This document shows, piece after piece, positions 1 through 9,660 of a DNA stretch of 64,000 nucleotides. Every line of letters begins with the position of its first letter. Position 1 is the first letter of the stretch. The notes beneath the pieces were generated by a model. That model was not told where the DNA came from. It saw nothing but the letters and a program-made list of their open reading frames with translations, and searched no databases. Where the stretch lies: contig CAYZOV010000010.1 in NCBI GenBank assembly GCA_964480525.1, forward strand, positions 1-64,000, given 5' to 3'. Both the position numbers and the translations under genes were made by a program. Source of the stretch: JAAZZIT01 sp964480525. Lineage in GTDB: Bacteria; Bacillota; Clostridia; Oscillospirales; Ruminococcaceae.

Positions 1-1593
1 ACAACGGCTCTTGCTGAAAGACGTGACGTAATTATCGTGGCGAGCGTGTCGTGTATTTACTCGCTGGGCGACCCTGAAGAATATAAGTCAATGGTTGTTT
101 CAATCCGTAAAGGAATGGAAAAAAGCCGTGACGAGCTTCTTAATCAGCTTGTTTCAATCCAGTTTGAACGTAACGACATTAGTTTTGAACGTAACAGGTT
201 TCGTGTGCGTGGCGACACGGTGGAAATTTTTCCGTCAAACCACACCGACACAGCGTATAGGGTTGAGTTTTTCGGCGATGAAATTGACAGAATTTCGGAA
301 ATTAACGTTGTGACGGGTGAAGTTATCGACTTTTTAAATCACGTTGCAATTTTTCCTGCAACTCATTATATTGTGGGCAGGGAAAAGCTTAATGACGCTA
401 TTGAGGAAATTAAAGAGGAACTTGTCGAAAGAATAGAATATTTCAAGGAAAACGATATGCTTATCGAAGCGCAAAGAATAGCACAGCGTACAAATTACGA
501 CATTGAAATGCTTGAACAAATCGGCTTTTGTAGTGGTATCGAAAACTATTCCCGTGTGCTTTCAAGACGACCGAAAGGTGCTGTGCCGTATACGTTGCTT
601 GACCATTTTCCCGAAGATTTTCTGCTTATTGTGGACGAATCCCACGTCAGCCTGCCACAGGTGCGTGGAATGTTCGCAGGCGACAGAGCAAGAAAAACCA
701 CCCTCATCGACTATGGCTTTAGACTTCCGTCGGCACTTGACAACAGACCTTTGCAGTTTGACGAATTTTATAAGCATATCAATCAGGCTGTTTTTGTTTC
801 GGCAACACCGGGGGATTTTGAAAAGGAAAAATCTGCACAAATTGTTGAACAGGTTATTCGTCCTACAGGACTTTTGGACCCTGAAATCGAGGTTAAACCG
901 ACCACGGGACAAATTGAGGACTTGCTTTCGGAAATAAATAAGCGTATTGAGAAAAAGGAACGTGTCCTTGTAACCACCTTGACGAAAAAAATGGCAGAGG
1001 ATTTGACGGCATACTTGAAAAATTTCGGTATTGCCGTAAGGTATATGCACCACGATATTGACTCGATTGAACGTATGGAAATTATCCGTGATTTGCGTTT
1101 GGGCGAATTTGACGTGCTAGTGGGAATTAACCTTTTGCGTGAGGGTCTTGATTTGCCGGAGGTTTCACTTGTGGCGATTTTGGACGCTGATAAAGAGGGC
1201 TTTTTGCGTAGTGAAAGTTCCCTTGTGCAAACAATCGGACGTGCCGCACGAAACGCAAACGGTAAGGTTATTATGTACGCAGATTCCGTTACACGTTCGA
1301 TGGAAAGAGCAATCACCGAAACCGAGCGTAGACGTAAAATTCAGATGGAATTTAATCAGGCTCACGGTATTGTGCCAAAGACAATTATTAAGGACATTCG
1401 TGACGTAATCGACATTTCCTCAAAAGAAGAAGTAGAGTACACGGCACGTCAGAAAAACAAGCTTTCAAAACAGGAAACGGCAAAGCTTATCGACAAGCTT
1501 ACAAAGCAAATGAAAGAGGCTGCAAAGCTTCTTGAATTTGAACACGCAGCTTTTTTAAGGGATAAAATTGCAGAATTAAAGGGTGAAAAATAA
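1..1593 (+). CDS. uvrB: Excinuclease ABC subunit B, 5' end cut by the window
   Basis: UvrB is the damage-verification helicase of nucleotide excision repair; it is loaded by UvrA and recruits UvrC. The reading frame is open from base 1, so the apparent GTG start at 37 is internal. About 530 codons are present of a usual ~660, so the N-terminal part with the Walker A motif lies outside the window. Visible motifs are [13 protein letters not shown], the helicase block [15 protein letters not shown] and [11 protein letters not shown]-terminal UVR domain ([20 protein letters not shown]) binds UvrC or UvrA. The gene sits three bases before the next CDS and upstream of uvrA, as expected for an SOS-type uvrBA cluster, though its promoter is not visible here. 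Confidence 0.96.
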   Translation, partial: TTALAERRDVIIVASVSCIYSLGDPEEYKSMVVSIRKGMEKSRDELLNQLVSIQFERNDISFERNRFRVRGDTVEIFPSNHTDTAYRVEFFGDEIDRISEINVVTGEVIDFLNHVAIFPATHYIVGREKLNDAIEEIKEELVERIEYFKENDMLIEAQRIAQRTNYDIEMLEQIGFCSGIENYSRVLSRRPKGAVPYTLLDHFPEDFLLIVDESHVSLPQVRGMFAGDRARKTTLIDYGFRLPSALDNRPLQFDEFYKHINQAVFVSATPGDFEKEKSAQIVEQVIRPTGLLDPEIEVKPTTGQIEDLLSEINKRIEKKERVLVTTLTKKMAEDLTAYLKNFGIAVRYMHHDIDSIERMEIIRDLRLGEFDVLVGINLLREGLDLPEVSLVAILDADKEGFLRSESSLVQTIGRAARNANGKVIMYADSVTRSMERAITETERRRKIQMEFNQAHGIVPKTIIKDIRDVIDISSKEEVEYTARQKNKLSKQETAKLIDKLTKQMKEAAKLLEFEHAAFLRDKIAELKGEK

Positions 1594-1596
1594 TCA

Positions 1597-2055
1597 ATGA
1601 CAGATTTTGAAGTTAAGACAAAAGAGTTTTTTGGAAATTTGGGACAGGGGAAAATTATGACCCTTGCAACAGGGTTTGAAAATCGCATTTCGGCACGTTC
1701 AATGAGCGTGTGTGTTTTTGACAACAAATTTTATTTTCAAACTGACAAACGCTTTTTGAAATTTAAACAAATACAGAATAACCCAAACATCGCACTATGC
1801 TGTGAAAACATTTCCGTTGAGGGAAAGGCTGTGTGTATTGGTAAACCTTTGGAGCATAGTAGGTTTTGCGAGATTTTCAAAAAGTATTTCAACGGTTCGT
1901 TTAATGCCTATTCAAGCCTTGAAAACGAAGTGCTTTTTGAGGTTGAGCCTGTTTTAATTAAAACTTGGATTTATGAAAATTCCTATCCGTATGTGGAAAA
2001 TTTTGATTTTGAAAAATTAACATATACTAAAACACTACAAGAAATAAATATTTAA
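1597..2055 (+). CDS. Pyridoxamine 5'-phosphate oxidase-like flavin split-barrel protein
   Basis: A small (152 aa) soluble protein of the FMN-binding split-barrel superfamily. The N-terminal pattern ([20 protein letters not shown], then [25 protein letters not shown]) is the usual beta-barrel core of PNPOx-like proteins, in which the SARSM-type strand contacts the flavin phosphate. Family members include nitroreductase-like and F420/FMN-binding proteins, and the substrate cannot be told from sequence. It is squeezed between uvrB (3-base gap) and uvrA (13-base gap), so it is probably co-transcribed with them. A repair role is not implied by any motif. Confidence 0.8.
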   Translation: MTDFEVKTKEFFGNLGQGKIMTLATGFENRISARSMSVCVFDNKFYFQTDKRFLKFKQIQNNPNIALCCENISVEGKAVCIGKPLEHSRFCEIFKKYFNGSFNAYSSLENEVLFEVEPVLIKTWIYENSYPYVENFDFEKLTYTKTLQEINI

Positions 2056-2068
2056 AGGACTGAAAAAA

Positions 2069-4894
2069 ATGCAATCAAATGAAATAATTATCAAGGGTGC
2101 AAGGGAGCATAACCTGAAAAATGTTGACCTGACAATACCGAGGGACAAGCTTATCGTAATGACGGGGCTTTCGGGTTCGGGAAAGTCATCTCTTGCGTTT
2201 GATACAATTTTTGCCGACGGACAAAGACGCTATATGGAATCCCTTTCGTCCTACGCAAGACAGTTTCTTGGTCAAATGGAAAAGCCTGATGTAGATTCAA
2301 TCACTGGACTTTCGCCTGCAATTTCCATCGACCAAAAAACCACCTCGAAAAATCCACGTTCCACAGTCGGAACAGTTACGGAAATTTACGACTATCTGCG
2401 ACTTTTGTACGCAAGAATAGGCGTGCCACATTGTCCTGTTTGCGGAAAAGAAATCAAACAGCAGACCGTAGACCAAATTGTGGATAGAATTATGGAACTT
2501 CCACAGGGTACAAAAATACAAATTATGGCACCAATCGTTCGTGGACGAAAGGGCGAATATCAAAAGGAATTTCAACAAGCAAGAAAATCGGGCTATGTGC
2601 GTGTTCGTGTTGACGGAATAATTTACGACTTGTCCGAGGAAATCAAGCTTGAGAAAAATAAAAAGCACACCATCGAAATTGTGGTTGACCGTCTTGTAGT
2701 TAAGCCCGAAATTCGTTCCAGACTTACAGACAGTATCGAAATTACGTCGCAACTCACGGGCGGACTGACGACCGTTGACGTTATAGACGGCGAAGAACTT
2801 AACTTTTCTCAAAACTATTCCTGTCCCGACCACGATATTTCTATTGAGGAGCTTTCACCGAGAATGTTTTCCTTTAACAATCCTTTCGGTGCTTGCGACA
2901 AGTGTACGGGACTTGGTGTGTTTAAAAAAATTGACCCGGAGATGATTATTCCAAACAAGGAGCTTTCCATAAATCAGGGTGCAATTAAAGCGAGTGGTTG
3001 GAACAGCCTTGACGAAAGCTCAATCGCAAGAGCGTATTTTAACGCAATTTCCGAGAAGTATCACATTGACCTTGATAAACCTGTCAAGGATTTGTCAAAG
3101 GACGAAATCGACATTTTTCTTTACGGAACACAGGGCGAAAAAATCCAGCTTCAGAGAAAATCATATTATAGCGACGGATATTATACGGCTACGTTTGAGG
3201 GAATTATTCCGAATTTGGAAAGACGTTACCGTGAAACAAACAGCGAATATTCAAAAGCCGATATTGAAACGGTAATGAGTGACGAGCCGTGTCCTAAGTG
3301 CAAGGGCAGACGCTTGAAAAAGGAATCCTTGTCCGTCACGGTGGGTGGAATTAACATTATCGAGTTTACCGATATGTCGGTTGTGGAAGCTTTGGAATTT
3401 ATCGATAATCTCAAGCTTTCAAATCGTGACGCACTTATCGGCGAAAGAATACTCAAGGAAATTAACGAAAGATTGGGTTTTTTAAAGAGCGTGGGTCTTG
3501 AATATCTCACTCTCTCACGAATGAGTGGCACTTTGTCGGGGGGCGAAAGCCAGCGTATTCGTCTTGCGACCCAAATCGGTTCGTCGCTTGTGGGAGTGCT
3601 TTATATCCTTGACGAGCCGTCTATCGGACTTCACCAACGTGACAACGACAAGCTCATCGCAACCCTCAGACGACTTCGTGACTTGGGAAATACCCTTATT
3701 GTGGTGGAACACGATGAGGACACAATGCTTGCGGCAGATTATATTGTTGACGTGGGCCCGGGTGCAGGCATTCACGGTGGCGAAATTGTCTGTGCAGGAA
3801 GTGTAGACGACATTAAAAATTGCGAAAATTCCATAACAGGTGCGTATTTAAGTGGCAAACGTAAAATTCCCGTGCCAGAAAACAGACGACAGGGAAACGG
3901 CAATTTCTTAACTGTAAAAGGTGCTAAACAGAATAATTTGAAAAAAGTGACCGTTCAAATCCCACTTGGAACTTTTACTTGCGTTACGGGCGTTTCGGGA
4001 AGTGGTAAAAGCTCTCTTGTCAACGAGATTATTTACAAGGAGCTTGCAAGCAAGCTTAATCGCTCGAAAATTCGTGCAGGGAAGTTTGACGAAATGCTGG
4101 GGCTTGAACATCTGGATAAGGTTATCGACATCGACCAGTCGCCAATCGGACGTACACCACGCTCAAACCCTGCCACATATACGGGAGTTTTCTCGGACAT
4201 TCGTGAGCTTTTTGCTCAAACAAACGACGCAAAAATGAAAGGCTATACGTCGGGAAGATTTTCGTTTAACGTTCGTGGTGGACGTTGCGAGGCTTGCGAG
4301 GGCGACGGAATTATCAAAATCGAAATGCACTTTTTGCCTGATATTTACGTTCCGTGCGAGGTTTGTAAAGGCAAAAGATATAACCGTGAAACGCTGGACG
4401 TTAAGTACAAGGGCAAAAGTATTTATGACGTGCTTGAAATGACAGTTGAAGAGGGAGTTGAGTTTTTCAAAAACATTCCGAAAATTCAGCGAAAGCTCCA
4501 AACTCTGTACGATGTGGGACTTGGATATGTTAAAATCGGTCAGCCTGCCACAACCCTTTCAGGTGGCGAGGCACAGCGTGTAAAGCTTGCAACCGAGCTT
4601 TCAAAACGCTCCACGGGAAAAACGATTTATATTCTTGACGAGCCGACAACGGGACTTCATACAGGCGATGTCCACAAGCTTGTCGAGGTTTTGCAAAAGC
4701 TTGTTGACGGTGGAAATACCGTGCTTGTTATCGAGCATAATTTGGACGTAATAAAGATTGCTGACCACGTTATTGACTTAGGACCTGAGGGTGGAAATAA
4801 CGGCGGTACGATTGTTGCCACAGGCACTCCGGAGGAAATTTCTCAAAACAAAAAATCCTATACAGGTCAGTATCTTAAAAAAATGCTTAAATAA
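2069..4894 (+). CDS. uvrA: Excinuclease ABC subunit A
   Basis: Damage-recognition ATPase of nucleotide excision repair, 941 aa, full length for the family. It has two ABC ATPase modules: Walker A GLSGSGKS at residues 33-40 and GVSGSGKSS near 645, signature motifs [12 protein letters not shown] and [12 protein letters not shown], and Walker B blocks ILDEPS and ILDEPT. Zinc-binding cysteine pairs are visible: CPVC near 121, CDKC and CPKC in the insertion domains, and the CEACEGDG...CEVCKG module. The start is ATG with an AAGGA-type ribosome site about 10 bases upstream. A terminator hairpin follows directly, so uvrA closes the uvrB-PNPOx-uvrA unit. Confidence 0.98.
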   Translation: MQSNEIIIKGAREHNLKNVDLTIPRDKLIVMTGLSGSGKSSLAFDTIFADGQRRYMESLSSYARQFLGQMEKPDVDSITGLSPAISIDQKTTSKNPRSTVGTVTEIYDYLRLLYARIGVPHCPVCGKEIKQQTVDQIVDRIMELPQGTKIQIMAPIVRGRKGEYQKEFQQARKSGYVRVRVDGIIYDLSEEIKLEKNKKHTIEIVVDRLVVKPEIRSRLTDSIEITSQLTGGLTTVDVIDGEELNFSQNYSCPDHDISIEELSPRMFSFNNPFGACDKCTGLGVFKKIDPEMIIPNKELSINQGAIKASGWNSLDESSIARAYFNAISEKYHIDLDKPVKDLSKDEIDIFLYGTQGEKIQLQRKSYYSDGYYTATFEGIIPNLERRYRETNSEYSKADIETVMSDEPCPKCKGRRLKKESLSVTVGGINIIEFTDMSVVEALEFIDNLKLSNRDALIGERILKEINERLGFLKSVGLEYLTLSRMSGTLSGGESQRIRLATQIGSSLVGVLYILDEPSIGLHQRDNDKLIATLRRLRDLGNTLIVVEHDEDTMLAADYIVDVGPGAGIHGGEIVCAGSVDDIKNCENSITGAYLSGKRKIPVPENRRQGNGNFLTVKGAKQNNLKKVTVQIPLGTFTCVTGVSGSGKSSLVNEIIYKELASKLNRSKIRAGKFDEMLGLEHLDKVIDIDQSPIGRTPRSNPATYTGVFSDIRELFAQTNDAKMKGYTSGRFSFNVRGGRCEACEGDGIIKIEMHFLPDIYVPCEVCKGKRYNRETLDVKYKGKSIYDVLEMTVEEGVEFFKNIPKIQRKLQTLYDVGLGYVKIGQPATTLSGGEAQRVKLATELSKRSTGKTIYILDEPTTGLHTGDVHKLVEVLQKLVDGGNTVLVIEHNLDVIKIADHVIDLGPEGGNNGGTIVATGTPEEISQNKKSYTGQYLKKMLK

Positions 4895-4899
4895 AATCT

Positions 4900-4930
4900 T
4901 GCCCTCACTTGGAAAAGTCGGGGGCATTTT
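4900..4930 (+). terminator. Intrinsic terminator after uvrA
   Basis: Inverted repeat TGCCCTC-ACTT / AAGT-c-GGGGGCA with a GGAA loop, followed by TTTT. It lies six bases after the uvrA stop and upstream of a separate promoter. Confidence 0.8.
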
Positions 4931-4967
4931 TATGTTCAAATAATAATACCGTGCTAAAAATTTCGTG

Positions 4968-4995
4968 TTGACTTTTTGGGTGATTGTGTCATAAT
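4968..4995 (+). promoter_or_regulatory. Sigma-A-type promoter of the GH59 gene
   Basis: TTGACT (4968-4973), 16-base spacer, CATAAT (4990-4995). A ribosome binding site AAGGAG (5017-5022) precedes the ATG at 5031 by 8 bases, leaving a leader of about 30 nt. Confidence 0.7.
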
Positions 4996-5030
4996 TAAAG
5001 TAGTAAATCAGCCTTTAAGGAGATGACAGT

Positions 5031-7424
5031 ATGGAAATTATAATTGACAAAAATAGGAAAATTACGCAAAATAATAAGCTCTACCGTGGCTTGGGTATGG
5101 TGAGTGGCAACAACTCCTCACGACTTTTGCTCGACTATAAGGCGAGGCACCCACAAAAATATTGGGAGATTTTGAATTTGATGTTTTCGACCGATTGCTT
5201 AGGGCTAAGTCACGTCAAAATCGAAATCGGTTCGGACGTAAATTCCTCGTCAGGCACCGAGCCTAACCCGAAAAGATACGAGGAAGAGCCGTGCGATGTT
5301 ACCCGTGGAGCAGGCTTTCAGCTTTTGGCTGACGCTAAGAAAATTAACCCGAAAATCACCACCGATATGCTCTATTGGAGCGAGCCACGTTGGACAGCCG
5401 ACAGCGAAAACAAACTTGAAAAACGCTATAAATGGTTCAAATCAATCCTTGATAAAGCCTACGAAACCTATGGCTTGAAATTCGACTATGTGAGTGGTTC
5501 ACGAAACGAGCGTGAAATTGAAACCGAGTTTATAAAGTATCTTTCTTCGGCTTTGAAAAAAGAAAAAAATTGTCCCTACGATTATTCAAATATTAAGATT
5601 GTGGGTGCTGACGAGGAAGGCTCGTGGTGGATTGCGGACAAAATGCTTGACGATGAGGAGCTTTTAAAAGCCGTGGACGTGCTGGGCAGCCACTATATCA
5701 GCACTTCCACCGAAAAGGCACAAAAGCTTTGTAACGATTATGGTAAGGAACTTTGGCTAAGCGAGGGCTGTCCTCCGATGACCTATTCAAAAGGCACCTG
5801 TCGTTTTGAAAAAAGCCACGGAATGAACGATATTAACGGCATTTTGGACATTGCAAATCGTATAATTTCTTCGTTTCCGCAAGGTCTTATGACGTTGTAC
5901 GAGTTTCAGCCTGTTGTGTCGGCATACTATGACGGAGTAACGTACTGCCAAAAACAACTTATTATGGCAAACGAACCGTGGAGTGGGCATTACTACGTTG
6001 ACGCAGGGTTTTATATGGCACTGCATTTTTCTAAATTTGTCAAAAAAGGCTGGTGCTTTGTGGAAAATGCTTGCTTTGCCGACGGCAAAAAGGGTGGCGA
6101 CGGTCACGCAATAGTGGACGCTAAGCACACATTTTGCACCCTCGCAAGCCCCGATGGCGACGATTTTTCCACGATTTTGACAAATACAACCTCTGACGAA
6201 ATTATCTATAATTTTAAAATTGCAAACTTTTCTGCACCTCAAAAAATTTACGTTTGGGAAACCCGTGGCTCTGACGGAAGAACGTGGAACGAAAATTATT
6301 TTAGAAAAATTAACACAGTTATTCCTGCGAAAATCGGTGAAAGTGACACTTTTTCCGTCACCTTAAAGCCGTACTCACTTGTTACAATTTCCACTCTTGA
6401 TGTGGACGAGGTTTGTTTTGAGGAAAAAACCTCACAGCCTATGAAACTGCCATACGAGGACGACTTTGAGTACAAGGCATTTGGCGAAAACTTCCTTTGC
6501 CAAAGGGGATTTGCACCACTTTACACAACCGACCAGGGTGGAGCGTTTGAGGTGGTAAAGCTTGACGGCAAAAATGTTTTAATGCAAAAAATCACCCCCG
6601 AAACTAAGGCTGACGAGTGGGGTTATACCCCAAATCCCGTGACTAGCTTAGGCGACGACAGGTGGTATAATTATTCGGTGTCGGCAGATGTTTTGTTCTC
6701 AAAAGCCGACAAAACCGAAGAAAACTATGTGGGCATAGGTCTTAGGTATCTTCACGCACCGAACGGAAATGGTGGCTATTGGCTGAAACTGTTTAAAAAC
6801 GGTGAAATCTGTTTAATGAAGCAAAATCAAGTTTTGAAAAAGATAACTCTTGAAAATTTTGAGCCAAACATTTGGCATAATTTAAAACTGTCGGCACAAG
6901 ATGAAATTATAACAGCCTTTTTTGACTACAAAAAGCTGTTTGAATTTAACGCTTTCGCAGAAAAAATCGCCTTAATCGGTGGGGGCAGAGTGGGAATTTT
7001 CAGCTCCTTTGACGAAAATTATTTTGCAAACTTAAAAATTTCGCCAATAGAAAATGCAATAACTTCCGTTACAAGAGTTGACAACACGGACAGAGAATTT
7101 TCGTATTTCGGCAACTGGACACACCTCACAACCTCTGGCTTTGTGAACTTTAGACGTACCATTTCAAAGGGTGAAAAAAATGCGAGCTTTGAGTTTGAAT
7201 TTTTCGGAAACGGATTCGGATTTTTCGGTGAAAATGCTGAAAAAACTACTTTTAGCGTAACTCTTGACGGCAAAGTGTTGTTTGAAAAAACGGAAATCTC
7301 AAATGTCGGCTGTCGTGAAAGATTTTTGACGGTTAAAAACCTTGAAAACGCCTACCACACCGCAGAAATTAAAATCTTAGACGGTGAACTTTTCGTTGAC
7401 GGCGCAGAATACACCGCCTTGTAA
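5031..7424 (+). CDS. Glycoside hydrolase family 59 (galactocerebrosidase-like)
   Basis: 797 aa, no signal peptide, so probably cytoplasmic. The first ~460 residues follow the GH59 galactosylceramidase layout known from the animal lysosomal enzyme: a GLGMVSGNNSSRLL strand, KIEIGSDV, GTEP (75-78), a likely acid/base Glu in N159-E160-R, a likely nucleophile Glu245 in LWLSE, and the conserved EPWSGHYYV block (315-323). Residues ~475-685 resemble the lectin-like beta-sandwich of that family (DDFEYKAFGENF...). The last ~110 residues form an extra beta-rich module. The expected activity is retaining beta-galactosidase on galactolipids or other beta-galactosides; the true substrate is not evident. 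It is a single-gene unit with its own promoter and terminator. Confidence 0.82.
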   Translation: MEIIIDKNRKITQNNKLYRGLGMVSGNNSSRLLLDYKARHPQKYWEILNLMFSTDCLGLSHVKIEIGSDVNSSSGTEPNPKRYEEEPCDVTRGAGFQLLADAKKINPKITTDMLYWSEPRWTADSENKLEKRYKWFKSILDKAYETYGLKFDYVSGSRNEREIETEFIKYLSSALKKEKNCPYDYSNIKIVGADEEGSWWIADKMLDDEELLKAVDVLGSHYISTSTEKAQKLCNDYGKELWLSEGCPPMTYSKGTCRFEKSHGMNDINGILDIANRIISSFPQGLMTLYEFQPVVSAYYDGVTYCQKQLIMANEPWSGHYYVDAGFYMALHFSKFVKKGWCFVENACFADGKKGGDGHAIVDAKHTFCTLASPDGDDFSTILTNTTSDEIIYNFKIANFSAPQKIYVWETRGSDGRTWNENYFRKINTVIPAKIGESDTFSVTLKPYSLVTISTLDVDEVCFEEKTSQPMKLPYEDDFEYKAFGENFLCQRGFAPLYTTDQGGAFEVVKLDGKNVLMQKITPETKADEWGYTPNPVTSLGDDRWYNYSVSADVLFSKADKTEENYVGIGLRYLHAPNGNGGYWLKLFKNGEICLMKQNQVLKKITLENFEPNIWHNLKLSAQDEIITAFFDYKKLFEFNAFAEKIALIGGGRVGIFSSFDENYFANLKISPIENAITSVTRVDNTDREFSYFGNWTHLTTSGFVNFRRTISKGEKNASFEFEFFGNGFGFFGENAEKTTFSVTLDGKVLFEKTEISNVGCRERFLTVKNLENAYHTAEIKILDGELFVDGAEYTAL

Positions 7425-7436
7425 AATCATTACGGG

Positions 7437-7473
7437 AAGAACCTGAAAAATTTAAATTTTCGGGTTCTTTTTT
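7437..7473 (+). terminator. Intrinsic terminator after the GH59 gene
   Basis: AAGAACCTGAAAA (from 7437) pairs with TTTTCGGGTTCTT (to 7469) with one wobble pair, followed by a run of T. It separates the GH59 gene from the moxR promoter, whose -35 box begins two bases later. Confidence 0.85.
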
Positions 7474-7474
7474 G

Positions 7475-7503
7475 TTGACAAAAACAGCATTATTTGTTAC
7501 AAT
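7475..7503 (+). promoter_or_regulatory. Promoter of the moxR operon
   Basis: TTGACA (7475-7480), exactly 17 bases, TACAAT (7498-7503). The ribosome site AGGGAG lies near 7520, about 10 bases before the moxR ATG. Confidence 0.8.
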
Positions 7504-7535
7504 TAAATTAAATCTAAACAGGGAGATTTTCAAAA

Positions 7536-8471
7536 ATGAATGAACAAATCGAAAAAATTGTAAATAATGTTGAAAAGGTCATTGTGGGCAAAACCGAGGT
7601 TATTGTTAATGTGCTGACGGCTTTGCTAAGTGGCGGGCATATTCTTATTGAGGACGTGCCGGGTGTTGGCAAAACTAAGCTTGTTTGGGCGCTTGCAAGG
7701 TCGATTAACGGTCAATTTAACCGCATACAGCTAACCCCTGACATTATGCCGTCGGATATTGTGGGATTTTCCATGATAAATTCCCAGACCAGAGAACTTG
7801 AATATCACCACGGGGTTGCTATGTGCAATTTCCTTTTGGCTGACGAAATAAACCGTGCTTCGCCGAAAGCGCAGTCAAGTTTGTTGGAAATTATGGAAGA
7901 AAATCAAATAAGCCTTGACGGAAAAACCTACCCATTGCCACGTCCGTTTATGACTTTTGCAACCCAAAACCCTGTGGAAACCTACGGAACATATCATCTT
8001 CCCGAAGCACAAATGGACAGATTTTTGATGAAAATTTCCATAGGCTATCCTACAAAAGAACAGGAAATCGAAATTCTAAACCGAAAAGAAACCGACGAAA
8101 AAAGCCTTGAAATTCAGCCTGTTACGGACGTTTCAAACATAATTTCGCTTAAAGAACAGGCGGAAAAAGTGTATGTTTCAAATGAAATAAAAGGGTATAT
8201 TCTTGACATAATTTCGGCGACAAGAGATTCGCAATATGTAAAACTGGGAGCTTCACCCCGTGGAAGTATCGCACTTATGAAAGCTTCAAAATCCTACGCT
8301 TTTATTAACGGACGGGATTTTGTGACCCCTGACGACGTAAAGAAAATGACGACGAACGTTATTTCACACAGAATAATTCTTTCGCCAAAGGGAAAAGCCA
8401 CTTTTTCGTCAAACGAACTTGCTGTTGACGAACTTTTAAAAACCGTGTCTGTTCCCACATTTAAAAATTAA
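7536..8471 (+). CDS. MoxR-family AAA+ ATPase
   Basis: 311 aa cytoplasmic AAA+ ATPase of the MoxR/RavA group, chaperone-like ATPases that usually act with DUF58 and VWA or transglutaminase partners. Walker A GVGKT is at residues 43-47, Walker B FLLADEINRA around 99-108, and the sensor region ATQNPVETYGTYHLPEAQMDRF is intact. It is first in a three-gene operon whose next genes (DUF58, transglutaminase) are the classic partners of this family, so it probably helps assemble or activate a surface complex. The exact client is unknown. Confidence 0.92.
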   Translation: MNEQIEKIVNNVEKVIVGKTEVIVNVLTALLSGGHILIEDVPGVGKTKLVWALARSINGQFNRIQLTPDIMPSDIVGFSMINSQTRELEYHHGVAMCNFLLADEINRASPKAQSSLLEIMEENQISLDGKTYPLPRPFMTFATQNPVETYGTYHLPEAQMDRFLMKISIGYPTKEQEIEILNRKETDEKSLEIQPVTDVSNIISLKEQAEKVYVSNEIKGYILDIISATRDSQYVKLGASPRGSIALMKASKSYAFINGRDFVTPDDVKKMTTNVISHRIILSPKGKATFSSNELAVDELLKTVSVPTFKN

Positions 8472-8482
8472 AGGATAAATTT

Positions 8483-9649
8483 ATGAATTTAAAAAATTCT
8501 TTCAGCTATTTTGCGTGTATAATTATTTCGGGATTTATTGCGTATTTTATTAACGGCAAAGGCGGCGTAATGCTGTGTTTGTGCCTTGTTTTGGCACTTT
8601 TGCTGTCACTTGCGAATTTTCTTTCGGTTAGGAAAAAAATAAACGTTAAATTTATGTTTGAAAATATTTCTTTGCGAAAAGGCGACGTTTTTTCGGCGAA
8701 ACTTCTTGTTTCAAAAAACACTTTTTTGCCGACCCCTTATGTGGAAATCAAGTTTAAATCTTCACCGAAACTTGTTCCGATAAACGGCGAAATTTTTAAA
8801 ACCGCACTTTTCTTTAGCAAAAAAACCGTGGAAATATCTCCGCAGTATAAGGCGGTTTTCAGCGGAAAAGGGACTGTTGAAATCGAATATATCCGCCTTG
8901 CTGATTATTTGGGACTTTTTTATAAAAATATTTACGTCAAAGGCGAAAACGACGTTGCAAATCCTAAGATTTTGCCTGATATTCCTCAAAATGTTACTTG
9001 CGACGATTTGTTAAAAACTTCGGCTGACGCAGTTGCTTTTGACGACAACGACGAGGACACAGGCGAAACAATTCCTTTCGGGCATGGAACGGCAGGTTAC
9101 GAACACCGACCTTATGTGGTTGGCGACCCTATTAAAAAAATCAACTGGAAACTTTCGTCGAAACGTGATATTTTTATGATTCGCCTTGACGAAAAAATCG
9201 CCGTCACAAACCAAATTCTGATTTTGGACGTTTTTTGCCCAAACCCGTCCCAAGACGACCTTGTAAACAATGATAATCTTATTGAGGGGTTTGTGGGACT
9301 TGCATTGTTGATGTTAAGGCGTGAACTGGTGTGCGATTGTTGGTTTTATGCACAAAACGGCTGGCAAACGGTAGAAGTTAAGGACGAAAAAAGTTTGAAC
9401 GAACTTCAAAAATGCCTTGAAAACCACGACGAAACCCTTGTCCGCAACACCAGACTTCCTCAAATTTTGCAAAAAGAAAAGGGGAGTATGGCGCAGATTA
9501 TTTTTACAAATAACTTCGACCAAACTCTTGCAAACGAAACGGAAAAACCGTTTGTCCAAAGTTTTTTTGTAACTGTGGATTCTTCGGAAAATACAAAATC
9601 GGACAATATGTGGTGCATTAACAATCTTTTTGAAATTAAACGAATTTAA
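8483..9649 (+). CDS. DUF58 membrane protein
   Basis: 388 aa. Two short hydrophobic segments at the N-terminus (about residues 7-46) suggest membrane anchoring. A beta-rich region follows, then the hallmark DUF58 block near residues 197-235 (GHGTAGYEHRPYVVGDP, then INWKLSSKRD). After that comes a VWA-like C-terminal part without an obvious complete MIDAS motif (ILDVF at the first position). It starts 11 bases after moxR with an AAGGA ribosome site. Function is known only by association with MoxR and transglutaminase partners. Confidence 0.88.
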   Translation: MNLKNSFSYFACIIISGFIAYFINGKGGVMLCLCLVLALLLSLANFLSVRKKINVKFMFENISLRKGDVFSAKLLVSKNTFLPTPYVEIKFKSSPKLVPINGEIFKTALFFSKKTVEISPQYKAVFSGKGTVEIEYIRLADYLGLFYKNIYVKGENDVANPKILPDIPQNVTCDDLLKTSADAVAFDDNDEDTGETIPFGHGTAGYEHRPYVVGDPIKKINWKLSSKRDIFMIRLDEKIAVTNQILILDVFCPNPSQDDLVNNDNLIEGFVGLALLMLRRELVCDCWFYAQNGWQTVEVKDEKSLNELQKCLENHDETLVRNTRLPQILQKEKGSMAQIIFTNNFDQTLANETEKPFVQSFFVTVDSSENTKSDNMWCINNLFEIKRI

Positions 9650-9660
9650 GGTTTTGCAGT

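Noticed and set aside
37..48. GTG at 37 as the true start of UvrB
   Set aside because: The frame is open to base 1 and the family needs about 125-130 more residues upstream, including Walker A.
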